Shown here: positions 1 through 11,468 of the stretch, in pieces
How positions within the stretch are numbered: position 1 is the first letter of the stretch
How the letters are laid out: the number at the start of each line of letters is the position of its first letter
Assembly: GCA_004352715.1 (NCBI GenBank)
Contig: SCFE01000044.1
Coordinates: forward strand, 1,922,598 to 1,986,597
Length of the DNA: 64,000 nt
Direction of reading: 5' to 3'
Origin: Hofstenia miamia
Taxonomy: Eukaryota > Xenacoelomorpha > Acoela
The notes under the pieces: generated by a model
Told to the model about the DNA's origin: nothing
Seen by the model: the letters and a program-made list of their open reading frames with translations, nothing else
Databases searched by the model: none
Translations under genes and position numbers: made by a program

Positions 1-29
1 TTATTAACGATTATTGATTTATTAATTAA

Positions 30-971
30 GACGAAGATGAGAAATGGTTTCGTAGTTGGCTTCATTCTTATTTGCTTGGGTGGCAACAAAGAGTTATCAC
101 AATAAACGGTCAGAAATCTTCCGTTTTGCCTACGAATGTAGGAATTCCTCAAGGAGGACCAGCTTTTCCTATTCTATTTATTAATTATACAAATTGTACT
201 AATCTAAAAACGCAACAGTCTTATACAAAATTACATGGAAATCCAAGGCATAGCATTATTAGATACTCTGAGGATACCTTGATCATTTCTGCAATTAAGT
301 CTTCTACGACATGCCCACATTTTTGTGATACTCAAGTTAATATCAATGATTTAGAAGATCAGTTCAATAATTTGAACTTAGTTGTCAATGGGGAAATCAA
401 AGGGCATGATTTTCTCTAACATTTATATTCGAGATGAAGCTTTAATCAAACATGGTAATTATAGTAACTTTAATCTTAATTGTACTTTTATTAAAACGGA
501 CACTTCTTGCATTTATTTGGGAAAACTGTGGATAACAAACAAAATTTTAGTAAACAAGTAAACAACATAATCAAAAAAATTTATCATATTACCAATAACT
601 TAGTGTTTATAGCTAAATTTTTCAATTCTGATAGCTGCTGGTACATTTTTAAAACATACATTTACCGTTAATTACCTATGCTGCACCTGCGTGGATATAT
701 CTTCTAAGTATCAAAAGTAAGAAAAAATTAAAAAGAGCCATCAAATATGCAGCAGTAATTTTAAATATATCAAAAGTTTCAGCAGTGGAATTTGTCACCA
801 AAACATTGAAAGAAGATTTCATTTGGCAAGTGAATAAAATATCCCAAAATGATAATCATCCGCTCTTTAATGAAATTAACATCAAAGATACTACATATCA
901 GAGTTGTCTACGTATGACATCTAATACAATATTCTGTAGAAGAAAGAAAATGAGTGATTCTCTTATGGCTC
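30..971 (+). pseudogene. LINE reverse transcriptase, C-terminal half, broken
   Basis: Non-LTR retrotransposon RT remnant. Reading from about position 30, a WL-SYL-GWQQRV-ING stretch leads into GIPQGG-PAFPILF (the usual GVPQG-PILF motif), then RYSEDTLI where an active enzyme has YADD, so the catalytic motif is damaged. The frame is lost near 390-419 and continues one base out of phase (KGMIFS, then CIYLGKLW, the usual YLG motif) to about 560. After further breaks the C-terminal thumb-like part follows (PAWIYLLSIKSKKKLKRAI, then NHPLF and FCRRKK) until the N gap. The sequence shows the motifs and breaks directly; the family assignment rests on known LINE RT motif order. The clade is uncertain (Jockey/CR1-like). 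It is not functional. Confidence 0.8.
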
Positions 972-1452
972 NNNNNNNNNNNNNNNNNNNNNNNNNNNNN
1001 NNNNNNNNNNNNNNNNNNNNNNNNNNNNNNNNNNNNNNNNNNNNNNNNNNNNNNNNNNNNNNNNNNNNNNNNNNNNNNNNNNNNNNNNNNNNNNNNNNNN
1101 NNNNNNNNNNNNNNNNNNNNNNNNNNNNNNNNNNNNNNNNNNNNNNNNNNNNNNNNNNNNNNNNNNNNNNNNNNNNNNNNNNNNNNNNNNNNNNNNNNNN
1201 NNNNNNNNNNNNNNNNNNNNNNNNNNNNNNNNNNNNNNNNNNNNNNNNNNNNNNNNNNNNNNNNNNNNNNNNNNNNNNNNNNNNNNNNNNNNNNNNNNNN
1301 NNNNNNNNNNNNNNNNNNNNNNNNNNNNNNNNNNNNNNNNNNNNNNNNNNNNNNNNNNNNNNNNNNNNNNNNNNNNNNNNNNNNNNNNNNNNNNNNNNNN
1401 NNNNNNNNNNNNNNNNNNNNNNNNNNNNNNNNNNNNNNNNNNNNNNNNNNNN
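972..1452. other. Assembly gap (481 N)
   Basis: Run of N between two LINE fragments that point towards each other. Open frames crossing it are artefacts of reading N as open. Confidence 0.99.
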
Positions 1453-2290
1453 TTGCCTTCTCCAATGTCTCCACTTGCTTCTGCAACATCTTCCTTGAAC
1501 TAGCATACATCTTCAGGTCGTCCATTTACCAAAGGTAACTCACTGCTCTACCATTCTTCTCCAACTTATACCCTATGCCTGTCTCCTTTAACTTTTCTGT
1601 GATAGGGATTAAGCTAACTACAAACAGAAGTGGTGCTATGCTGTCTCCCTGGAATATGCCCCGTCTAAACCTCAACCTATGTCCGTCTATTTCAGTCTGT
1701 CACCTTCCCATCCACCTCCCTCTTTAGAAACTCAACCCATTTCCGTGAAATTCCATTGGCCTCTAGCGCCCTCTAAGCCCACCTATGTGATATGCTGTCA
1801 TATGCCTTCCTGTAGTCTATCCATTCCAGTGCTAAGTTTGTCTTCCTTCTTCTACAATTCTCAACCACTTCCTGGTCTATCAACAACTGATCTTTGCATC
1901 TTTTTGTCTTTGTCCTACATCCCTTCTGCTCCTCTGGTATCAACCTGTTCTGTTCTAAGTAACATGCCAGCCTACTTGAAATTACAGAAGTTAGCAATTT
2001 CCACGTTGTTGGCAGACATATTATGGGCCTGAAGTTGCTTGCCTCACTACTTTTCTTTGGGTCCTTCTGTACCAGAAATGTCCTCCCACTACCATCCACT
2101 CTGGATACCCACTCACCACGCACTCCTCCAATGCTTCTGCTAGTCTCTCATNACTTTCCAGTTCTTCATTTTCTTTAGAGCTTCCTTCAGTTTTGCAGCT
2201 GTGATTACTTTTTCTTCTTGTTTGAACTCGTTCTGCATCTGCTCACTTACTATCTCTGGTCCCTCACTTCCTATATATTCCCCAGAACCT
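1453..2290 (-). pseudogene. LINE reverse transcriptase fragment, second family
   Basis: On the minus strand, from 2290 downwards: a KNWKV segment, then NFRPIICLPTTWKLLTSVIS with LIPEEQKGC and CKDQLLID (RT fingers), then EWIDYRKAYDS (first catalytic Asp region), then, after frame changes, RRGIFQGDSIAPLLF and finally MDDLKMYAS, the catalytic motif with both Asp kept. This is the motif order of LINE RTs with a YMDDLKLYA-type active site, and it is clearly a different family from the plus-strand LINE at the window start. At least two frame breaks and a single N at 2152 make it a pseudogene. The rest of the C-terminus is hidden in or lost at the adjoining gap. Confidence 0.82.
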
Positions 2291-2345
2291 TACTGATTAT
2301 TATTATTATTATTATTATAATAATAGTTATTATTATTATAGACTT
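2291..2345. repeat. (ATT)n microsatellite
   Basis: Imperfect ATT/ATA trinucleotide run next to the LINE 5' side. No other function visible. Confidence 0.8.
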
Positions 2346-2608
2346 CAAGCAAGTAATTATAATTTCAAAATCTTAATTAGAACCAAAAATACTAAATATG
2401 CCGAAACCCTGTTTATAAAATGCTGCTAATAAAGACGAGCTAATGAACAATAAACTAAAGCATGACAATACTTACTGATAATATTTTAAGCGTATGTATA
2501 TGTATATGTTCATTCAATGTAGTAAGTGTGAAATTTTATTCCCAACTATTTGTACTGAAGATGATTAATAAATCGAAACCAGTTGCTAACATTAAATTGA
2601 CCACGTTA

Positions 2609-2611
2609 GTT

Positions 2612-2654
<43 letters not shown>

Positions 2655-2790
2655 NNNNNNNNNNNNNNNNNNNNNNNNNNNNNNNNNNNNNNNNNNNNNN
2701 NNNNNNNNNNNNNNNNNNNNNNNNNNNNNNNNNNNNNNNNNNNNNNNNNNNNNNNNNNNNNNNTATATATATATATATATATATATATTT
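2609..2790. repeat. (CT)n(TA)n microsatellite with internal N gap
   Basis: A CT run turns into a TA run that continues on both sides of a 109-base N gap (2655-2763). The gap therefore probably holds more of the same repeat, with its true length unresolved. Confidence 0.9.
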
Positions 2791-3551
2791 GTAGAGAGAG
2801 TGTATATTATCTATGAGCGGTTAAGGTAAGTGCATCATTTTTTGAAAAATAATTAAAAATCCATCGTCATGAAATTAATAATATTGGTTTTATTAAAAAT
2901 AATCTAATCCCAATATTATGCATAATATTTTTAAACTGACTAAAACAGGAAATAATTTCAATTACATTACTATGAATATAAACGTGATTTTAAAATATCC
3001 TTCAAAATAGCTGGCTTCGAATACAATTATTTAGAGTTTTCTTAAAAAATAATTTAAACATAGCGTCAGAAATCGAGTAAAATTTTTACCAAATTCACAA
3101 ATGAAACTAATATTGTACTACTTTTTACCGTAAGCTGTTCTATAGTTTTAAAAAAGTATAACAAAAGTTAACCCAGACATTTTTCATAATCAAATTTTAT
3201 AAATGCTATAATTAACGAAATAAAGACATCTAAAACCTGAAATAAACACAAGAAAAACGATTCTCTCTCTTTCCATTTCTGTTATAAGATCGTGACAGAT
3301 TGTGAACCTTTTCAGGCGATACTTTGGTTTGAACTGAAGTCAGTAACTAATTCACTCCATAAACAATAAATCATTTAGAAAATGTTTTATAATACGTCTT
3401 AAAATGAGTTAGAAAAACCGTATAAAACATTTAAATACATTTAGAAATGACATCTGCGTTTTATCATTTTCGTCAGCTTTAGGGGAGAAAATCAATCCAC
3501 ACGGTATATATATATATATATAAAGTAGTGCAATAATTCATTATAATTTCA
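2791..3551. other. AT-rich noncoding stretch
   Basis: No gene, RNA or mobile element recognised. It contains a short TA run at about 3505-3523. Confidence 0.5.
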
Positions 3552-3709
3552 GGTGAATCCGATGATAAGCGGCATGATTTATGCTCTGCCAATAAGAATA
3601 ACTAAAGGCATAGGCAACTCATATCACATATTAAGAATTGGCAATAATAAAGAAGTTTTGTATGCAATTTATTACGTTAATACTGGAGTGATGCTAATGC
3701 AGTGGCCGC

Positions 3710-3715
<6 letters not shown>
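3552..3715 (+). CDS. Possible internal exon, unknown protein
   Basis: A pyrimidine-rich tract ends in TTTCAG at about 3551 and is followed by about 54 open codons with unusually balanced composition for this region (NPMISGMIYALPIRITKGIG at the start, TGVMLMQW near the end). The frame then runs straight into a (TA)n tract (3714-3766), so no clear splice donor is visible. It lies upstream of the lectin exons on the same strand. I do not recognise the peptide. It could be an exon of the lectin gene, of a separate gene, or chance. Confidence 0.2.
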
Positions 3716-3758
<43 letters not shown>

Positions 3759-3766
3759 ATATATAT
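3714..3766. repeat. (TA)n microsatellite
   Basis: Nearly uninterrupted TA dinucleotides. Confidence 0.95.
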
Positions 3767-3782
3767 GGAAGACCTATAACTG

Positions 3783-6478
3783 ACTAAATATAATCAAAAA
3801 ATGAATGCATAAACATTTGTGAAAATGACTAATGAAATGAAGTTGTTTTATTTGATGGATGCTTGCTCAGAATTGTTTTCTAAATTGCATGCTAATAGCA
3901 TAACGATTTTTTAATGAACAATTTTGCAATTGCTTGTTATTGCATTTCGCATTTTTTAATGATTATAAAAATTATATTTTTCATTTAGTTTCTGTTTTTT
4001 AAATATAATTGAAATTGTTTCAGACAGTTATCGAACCAATCAATCAATATTGTAAAATTTGAACACATCTGAATTTATGTCTGGATTTTTCTGCCCGAAG
4101 TTGGTTCACTTGCTAATTTTCATAACCTGATTTTGCCTATAAATATTAATTTTTGGCTTGCAATTGGTTCAACTTTAAAATATTAGTGCTGCGGTATTCT
4201 GAGCCTATGTATTTGATTGGCTCTTAAATTGTTTATTGATTTTGCTGCAATACTAGCTAGTATTGAACGACATAAAAACTCATAACTAGGTGTCAATCTT
4301 TCAAGATAAATGACATTGCTAAGCAGATGAGGTTAAATTTAATTAAGACAAAAACCATGAAGCAGAACTTTTATTCAAATACAACATAGAGGAAAGAGAG
4401 AATGACTAATTAGACGTGCAAAGTTATTGAAATTGTCATGAATTTATTTATTAACTAATCGGTGTAAGTGGAGAGAACCAAAATTCAGAGGAGAAAGTGC
4501 CCCTCCCTCCTCAAAAGGGCTGGATAAATTGCAGGACCTAATATTGACTTCTTAACGCTCTTGTTCTCGATAGGACTAATTGTTTGTTAGTGTTTTGGGC
4601 CTAGTACTTGTTGCCTGCAAGGGTTGGGCCTGAAGACCCAGGCTTAGTTACATCCCCCGTCTCACCAGTGTTATTAGTACTTTCTCTTAGTGATGGACAT
4701 GAAAATTTAATTGGAGGTGATAAATAGAAAGATGATATTTTTTTTAAACTTTTCAAACTGTATTCTTTAAAATTTACTTGATAAAATGTTTGCATATATT
4801 TTTGATTTTATTATTTGGTAGATCACTTCGAATTTCGAAAGATGGAACTTAATAGGTTTAAAATCGAACGCATTTAAATGCAATAATAATAATAGGTATA
4901 TTCTTTTACTTAAAAAACTTGGCATAAGAAAGAATGACGTAGCATTTTGTGGTTTTTAAATCTTTTCTTTAGATTGAAATATACAACAACCCGTACTTGA
5001 AATCTCTCATTAGTAATTTTTCCCTAGCCTGGTAGATTTATTGTATAGTTATTTGTTGTTTTGTATGTATTACGTATGACTGTATATTTTTCGACGCTAT
5101 TCAGATAAATTACCAGTTATTAATTGTCAATATTTATCTGAATAAAGAATATCTTACCTTATCTTATCCTATACGAATACTCATGCATTCCCTTATATAT
5201 TAATTTTCGTTATGCACACATAAATGTTTATTATTAATACAGGGATTGCCTTCATTTAAGCGTTATTTAATTATGACTTTGATGTGCTGCGTATGCTGTG
5301 TGACATAACAGCCTTTTAGTGCACCGCATAGCTAGAAAATGAGTTGATTTAGTTCATGGGAATTTCATTTATTTGACGAAACTAAAGAAATGTACATTAT
5401 GACGGTTTGGGGGTGCATTTAGGGTAGCATACATAAACGTGTTTTGCGTTATCATCACAACTGTATAATCGTAAAATATATTTGTTATAAATCCATTTTT
5501 TCATTTTTTTGGATGGGTAATCAGAGAAATTGCATAGGAATTTAAGTATTATAAATATTACACTTAAAATAACTTAAGACCTGATAAATTCTATAAATCA
5601 ATATCAAAATTAGCGAAAATCATAAAAACACATATTTTCATACACAAATTAATGTTGCACTGAACCATAGCTTTGCGTTCAATCGATTCTTAAAAATGCT
5701 TCATTCTTACATTTTTTTTGGCTAAATGAGTTAAGCTTTTACTAAGCTATCCACTAAATTTTGTATGCTTTTGACTACTAGAATATTTTTTGTTCACTGT
5801 AAAGTTTTACAGGCCATAAATGGTTAGCAATCCAGGTTCTTAACATTCCTGAAAGTTTGTGTATACAAAGCAGGCACTGACAATGAACAAAATCGAGGAT
5901 ATTTAAGTAACGCTTCTTTGAAGTCCAATTCAGACATAAAACATATAAGTTTATTAATCTTCCATATAAAGCCAATAGGTTTTTTAATCATTTCTCAGGA
6001 TACATGATTTGTTTTAACTATCCATCAACTTCACAGCTGAAGCATTCTATTGCGAAGTTTTAAGAATAGATGTTTTTTTCTAAACTCCCTATATTACCTA
6101 TTATTCTATTTTTGGAAATTTTAATTAAGTACTCAAGTTTCAAGAAAAGTGTATAACCATCCTTAGCCCTCGCGTTCAAAATGTAGCAACATAGAGCTGG
6201 AAATAATATTTATCAGGATGATTTAATGAAATATAAGGCTACATATACTCGATAAACTTTCTTTGTGTCTAAGTAAAGTTTAGTGTTTTGAATGATGCCA
6301 TCACTATAAGACCTTTCTATGTTCCATTGCATTATGAGAATAATTGAAGTAGTACAAACACAAACTTTGAATTATGTTGGAAAAATTGAAATAATTTGCA
6401 TAGAAATCACTTAAGGAATTTAATTGCACAGAAATGAAGATGAATATTTCCTAACAGGACTGCATAAAACTTTCAAAA
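3783..6478. other. AT-rich noncoding stretch
   Basis: I find no convincing gene. Short minus-strand open frames at 4601-4795 and 5778-5975 have no recognisable motifs and no splice context. Confidence 0.5.
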
Positions 6479-6568
6479 ATGTGGACAAAACAGTTTGTTA
6501 CTTTAATGCTATTAGAAATAGTGTTAAGATCAAATATCAACACTGTGAAAGCATTAGAAACATTTCTA
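6479..6568 (+). CDS. Candidate signal-peptide exon for the lectin gene
   Basis: An ATG at 6479 opens about 29 codons: a basic residue, a hydrophobic core (FVTLMLLEIVL) and a polar end, the shape of a secretory signal peptide, just 110 bases before the first lectin exon. C-type lectins are usually secreted or membrane proteins, so such an exon is expected. A possible donor, GTGAAA, follows codon 22 but leaves phase 0, whereas the 6676 exon needs one base from upstream. The join therefore does not work as read, and the true first exon may lie elsewhere. Confidence 0.3.
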
Positions 6569-6675
6569 TAATAGTAAATATAAAAATCAGATGAAATACA
6601 AAAATAGAAAATTCAGCAATATCAGAATTAAAGTTTATTGAAAGTGTATTTAAACATAATTGTATATATTTTTAG

Positions 6676-6836
6676 ATATTTTTAAACAATGCCCAGATGG
6701 ATTCATTGAAATTTTCTATGAAAATCAAAGAAGATGTTTTCAGCATTATTCGGAGCCACAAAATTATAATTTCGCAAAGAGCAAATGCAATAACGAAAGC
6801 TCGTTCTTGTTTGAGCCAACGAATGTTAATGAAAGT
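6676..6836 (+). CDS. C-type lectin-like domain, exon 1 (N-terminal part)
   Basis: The exon lies between an acceptor (TATTTTTAG, ending 6675) and a strong donor (GTAAGG at 6837). Read from its third base it gives QCPDGFIEIF, then RRCFQHYSEP and FAKSKC. This is the start of a long-form C-type lectin-like domain: a first Cys pair around a beta strand, then a helix with AK--C. Such domains bind glycans or proteins outside the cell. It ends in phase 0, which matches the start of the exon at 11324. The fold assignment comes from motif spacing, with the later exons completing it. Sugar specificity is not predictable, and the intron downstream is about 4.5 kb. Confidence 0.72.
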
Positions 6837-6865
6837 GTAAGGTGATATTTAATTAAAAATGTAAT

Positions 6866-6866
<1 letters not shown>

Positions 6867-6901
<35 letters not shown>
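6867..6901. repeat. (TA)n microsatellite
   Basis: TA run immediately after the first lectin exon. Confidence 0.9.
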
Positions 6902-6902
<1 letters not shown>

Positions 6903-6907
6903 CATCT

Positions 6908-7255
6908 AGAAAGTGAAATATATTGCATATAGACAATTGTTTACATAGGAAAAAGGTTGTTATATCCGGGAATGAATTATCAATAAAGAAAGACGATATT
7001 TTGAAGAAATCATACAAAGAAAAAATTATTGCTGTAAGAAATATTGACGCACATTTACGAAACCATTATCACGAAAGATTAATAACTATGTATTCTCTAA
7101 GCGAAATATCAGGTTCAACAAATGAAAAGTAATAGTAAAGAAATTTGGAAATTAATGAAGAAATTTACAAAGAATAGAAATGAAAAACCTTCAGTGACTT
7201 TGATAGAGCATGTGAACTAAATAATTTTTTTACAAAATATAAATTTTTGGAAATC
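6908..7255 (+). pseudogene. LINE fragment in lectin intron
   Basis: A frame with HLRNHYHERLITMYSLSEIS continues, after a frame break near 7130, into WKLMKKFTKNRNEKPSV and LNNFFTKY. A W-L--- linker followed by LNNFF is typical of the segment between endonuclease and RT in many LINEs. Stops and the frame break show it is dead. It sits on the same strand as the lectin gene, inside its first intron, and ends near a single N (7257). Confidence 0.5.
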
Positions 7256-7257
7256 AN

Positions 7258-7290
7258 ATATGTATATATACATCTATATATGTATATAAA

Positions 7291-7330
<40 letters not shown>
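7258..7330. repeat. (TA)n/(TATG)n microsatellite
   Basis: Mixed TA and TATG/TACA repeats with one N at the upstream edge. Confidence 0.9.
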
Positions 7331-7332
<2 letters not shown>

Positions 7333-9106
7333 AAGGCTGAAACAGGTCCGCTTCAGTTAAAACCGGTTAATCTGCGGGAGCCGGTTAATCAGGATAAAAT
7401 CCGGTTAAGTAATTCTATCTTTGATTTTCAAAATACATTGATTACAATTATTTTAAACAATAGAAATAGCGGGAAATGGTGCAAAGATTGAAATTGTTGT
7501 AAATTCGAGTCCTAATCTACATTTTCGGCTTTCAAATTATAGAATTACAATAATGCACTCAGTATTTTAAAAAATATTGTATTTTTTATTCATTCCAACA
7601 CGTTGAAATTTGGATAGTTGTTGCTATATAGACTATATAGATTTCAATTCAATCATAATGCTCTAAATTTCTTATTGAATTATTTTTATATCAGCACCAT
7701 TTTGGGATAACCACATATCTTTTCTTCATTAAATTTTGATAGACTGAGATCATTCTCAATAATGCTTGCTTCATAAAAATGTCACATCTGACATTACGAA
7801 GCTAAACACGATATATACATATTTCAGCGATAGCCTAACTTAGACTGCATGATATTGATTCGATAATCTTTACCACAATGGTGTGCATTTTGTCGAATTT
7901 ACACATTCTATATGTTACTACAGTCCCATAGTAATGAATATCGATGACATTCCCCACTATGAAAATGCTGCATAATCAACTTTAAATTCATGGTGGATAT
8001 AGGTATAGTATAGCCTATTAACAGACGAGAAATCTGCAATAAAATTTCTCAAATTTGAAATTAGGTAAATCAGAAAATGATATTTCACTGCTAAAATGAA
8101 TGCTACTCATTCAATAATGATTTAATTTTTTATTGAAGTGTCTCATGTGTGGTTCCTTAGTAGGTTCATCAATGAGATAGAATATTTTTTTTGAGAAATT
8201 CATTTTTTTTTGATCTATGAACATAAAACTACTCGATAACGGAATTTCAAAAAGTTAGCATCACTTTCATAAGTATATACCATTTACATCATAAACTTTT
8301 CCGCGTGTTAACATCTGCCCCATATTGACCTAAGCTCTATGTTTTACATCACCAAATTGCCCCTTTCAAAAAAATTTCGCTCCAAAAACTACTTGTGATA
8401 TCCTTTGCCCCATATTTGTTCGATGAGAATTTTCATACCACTGCATCACCACACCACTGCCAAACTTTTGAATCCTTACTCCCTAGAAGATCCTGAATCA
8501 TTTTTGCAAATATCCTACTATTAATGCCAATAGGAATCTACTAACATAATATATATTAAAATTATTATTAATAACAAAATACCAAATTTTATTCTCTATA
8601 AAGCTAATATTTTATGCAATATATCTATGCAAGGATAATTGCAAAGCCAATTGATGACAAATCAGATCTAATAGGTGTCGCTGGCATTATTGAATAGAAT
8701 CCAATTTCGCTAAGAGTTGGAAATACATGGTAACTCATTTATTAAAATTTCAAAGTAAATCAAAATTTTATTAAGTAAAAAAAAATTACTTTCACAATCT
8801 TTAAAAGTGGTTCAGTTTTTCTCAACTCAAAAGTGTTTTTCCCCACGTTTGCCCCATTGCAAAATGCACTCACAAAATTTGGCGATGATATCTCAACAAA
8901 AGTGCACCAACTTTGAAATTTCTTGGAAAAAACGCATTTCAGGAAATTGACTAAAACAAACTGTATTCACCTATTTCTACTAATCAAAAAAAAACTTTTT
9001 CATAGGTAGCATAACTTTAATTTTTATTTCTCCCTCGAAATGCTAACTATTGCATGACCAAGCCCCATGGATAGACGATATGATATTAAACAAGCATATA
9101 TAACAT
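7331..9106. other. Lectin intron sequence
   Basis: Noncoding, AT-rich. I see no exon, RNA gene or recognisable element. Confidence 0.5.
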
Positions 9107-9318
9107 GTATATATATATATATATATTTATTGCAAACTGTTGCCAACACATAAGAACAGATCAACTTGATTTTGACTTATAGGAATTGATTATATTTTTC
9201 CATTTAACTTGAATATGTATATGGATGCATTGATATATTTAACAAAGGAGGCACTAATTTTTAAGGATCAAGTAAAAACTGGTTAAAATTCAGTTAAGTT
9301 AAGAAGCAATTAGGTCAG

Positions 9319-9350
<32 letters not shown>

Positions 9351-9554
9351 GCATGCATATATATATATGTATATAAATATATGTATATATATATATATAT
9401 ATGTATATANNNNNNNNNNNNNNNNNNNNNNNNNNNNNNNNNNNNNNNNNNNNNNNNNNNNNNNNNNNNNNNNNNNNNNNNNNNNNNNNNNNNNNNNNNN
9501 NNNNNNNNNNNNNNNNNNNNNNNNNNNNNNNNNNNNNNNNNATATTTATATGCA

Positions 9555-9595
<41 letters not shown>

Positions 9596-9612
9596 TTATA
9601 ATATATATATAA
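9107..9612. repeat. (TA)n microsatellites with N gap
   Basis: TA runs at 9107-9126 and about 9318-9612, interrupted by TATGCATGCATATA units present on both sides of a gap at 9410-9541. The gap probably contains further repeat. The many tyrosine/isoleucine-only open frames here are artefacts. Confidence 0.92.
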
Positions 9613-11323
9613 GATTGAATCCACATCACTGCACATAAATATTACTTGCCTCCCAAATTTCTACATTAATTTACTTTGAATTTGCTAAAATTTTAACTGA
9701 CATTAAGAATTTTAAATATTGTCAGGGTTGCTAAGAGTTAAAAACATCCCTTTTGGATATACAAAAGAAGCAGCTAAAAATGAAGAATAAAATATTGAAA
9801 AAATTACATGCAATAATTACTAGGACTTAGTTAACTACGAACTAAAACTTTACATAGGCATACGAATAAATAAATAGTTCGTGGTTGAGGATGAGCCCGC
9901 CGTTATCTTGCGAAGGCATTGAGGGCAGAAATAAAATTGCAGATCATAATTCCTCATATAGAAAACTAGTCTTAATAATCTTTGCATAAAAGCTCTTATA
10001 TATAAATATTTCTTATATATTTGAAGCCCATGCCTCACCTTGTATAACATTCTAAACCCAAGCGGAGCTTTTGCAGATATTTTCAAAAAATAGCAATGAA
10101 ATTTATATGTCTATCTATTGTATTTAAATATCAACTGTATCGGTATTGTGAAATCAATGTAGTGAACACAAATGTTTAATTATTAGAAATGATCACATCA
10201 AAACAGATTGAATTTATTTCGTTTGTCATTTTGCATAAAAATATGACAATGTAATTTTGAAGACTAGTTGTATTTTTAGTTTATGAAAATTCATTGGTAA
10301 TAAATATGCAAATTTTGCTAAGAAATGTAAACTCTCCTGTGTTATTTAAATACATAAATATACAAATATCATATTTACATATTACACATAAATGGCCAAA
10401 ATTTTAAGTTTGTTTTCTGAACAGAAAAATACAATTCACTGGATATTTCAATAAGATTTAATGTAAGTCTAGTTGAAATTACTGAAACGGTTAGAATTAG
10501 TCTCGATGTGCTCCTTATCATTGAAGTGGGTTGTAATTACGCGAAATTTAATCCATTCTTAGGATTGTTTTGAAATAATTCGTGTCAATGAAAACATTTA
10601 TTACCTTATAAATTATCTCCATTCTAGAGTTTTCCACAAGAATCCCCTCAGGGCAAATTTCTTTCCACACCACTCCCATAGAGTGTTTTGTGGTATGGTC
10701 TTATATGACTTATTATGGGAATCTATACTGAAAAAACTGCAAATGTTCATCTCTGTTGTAAAATGAATAAAATTATTACCTACACCTCATTTTAAATTTT
10801 CATATTCAAAGGTGAGGTATTAAATGCTTATTTTTAGTATTTCAGCATAAGCTAGTACTGAACTGAATTGAAAATAATGACAACTTGACTCTATGATTCG
10901 GATTAGCTTTCACATGAAATAAATTTTAATTAATTTATTGTATTGCTGCTAATCTCAAATTCGAAGAAGATGCAATTTGATTAAATATATCTACAGTATA
11001 TTTAATGCCAGAATTGGCGATGTTTATTTATTATCGACTCAGGTTTTCACTATTTTTTTTCCAACACTTGATTGTTTTATGCAACCAGCTAAGCATCTAA
11101 TGGAAAGTGGGCTAATCTTGAACTTTTGCCTGTTCACAGATTCAAGTGATCACTCGTAGTGTGTCTTGTCTTACCCTCATAAGATAATTGACTTACGCCT
11201 AGAGCTGTAGGTAATGGTAAGAGATTGCAAACCTGAATCAGGATGATAATACCTTTGAATAATGTATGTAATAAATTATTACATATAAGTGGAATAACTG
11301 AAGTTATATTTTCATGCATTTAG
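9613..11323. other. Lectin intron sequence
   Basis: No supported feature. A minus-strand open frame at 9850-10086 (78 codons) has no recognisable motif and I do not call it a gene. Confidence 0.5.
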
Positions 11324-11468
11324 ACTGCAATTACAAATATATTTAAAGAGGACTTCGAGAAATTTGGAATATATACTGGCTACGTCTCATATCTAAGCAA
11401 TGGACAATATTTTGGATATACTAATCAAAAAGCCATACCACAAGTTTTTTGGTCTGAAGGTGAACCTA
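11324..11468 (+). CDS. C-type lectin-like domain, exon 2 (core)
   Basis: Acceptor CATTTAG ends at 11323 and donor GTAAGT starts at 11469, both strong. The 145 bases read in phase 0 give FGIYTGYVSYLSNGQYFGYT, followed by VFWSEGEP, and end one base into the next codon. The WS-GEP stretch corresponds to the conserved W--GEPNN segment of C-type lectin-like domains, where EPN marks possible mannose-type Ca2+ site 2 ligands. The third residue of that motif depends on the uncertain next exon. Phase continuity with the 6676 exon (0 to 0) supports one gene. Confidence 0.75.

Noticed and set aside
785-1538. Long open frames across the first N gap
   Set aside because: They are open only because N is read as sense; the real bases on either side belong to two opposed LINE fragments.
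9299-9636. Tyr/Ile-only open frames in TA repeats
   Set aside because: Dinucleotide repeat translated in several frames; no coding signal.
9850-10086. 78-codon minus-strand frame in the lectin intron
   Set aside because: No recognisable motif, no splice context, composition like surrounding DNA.
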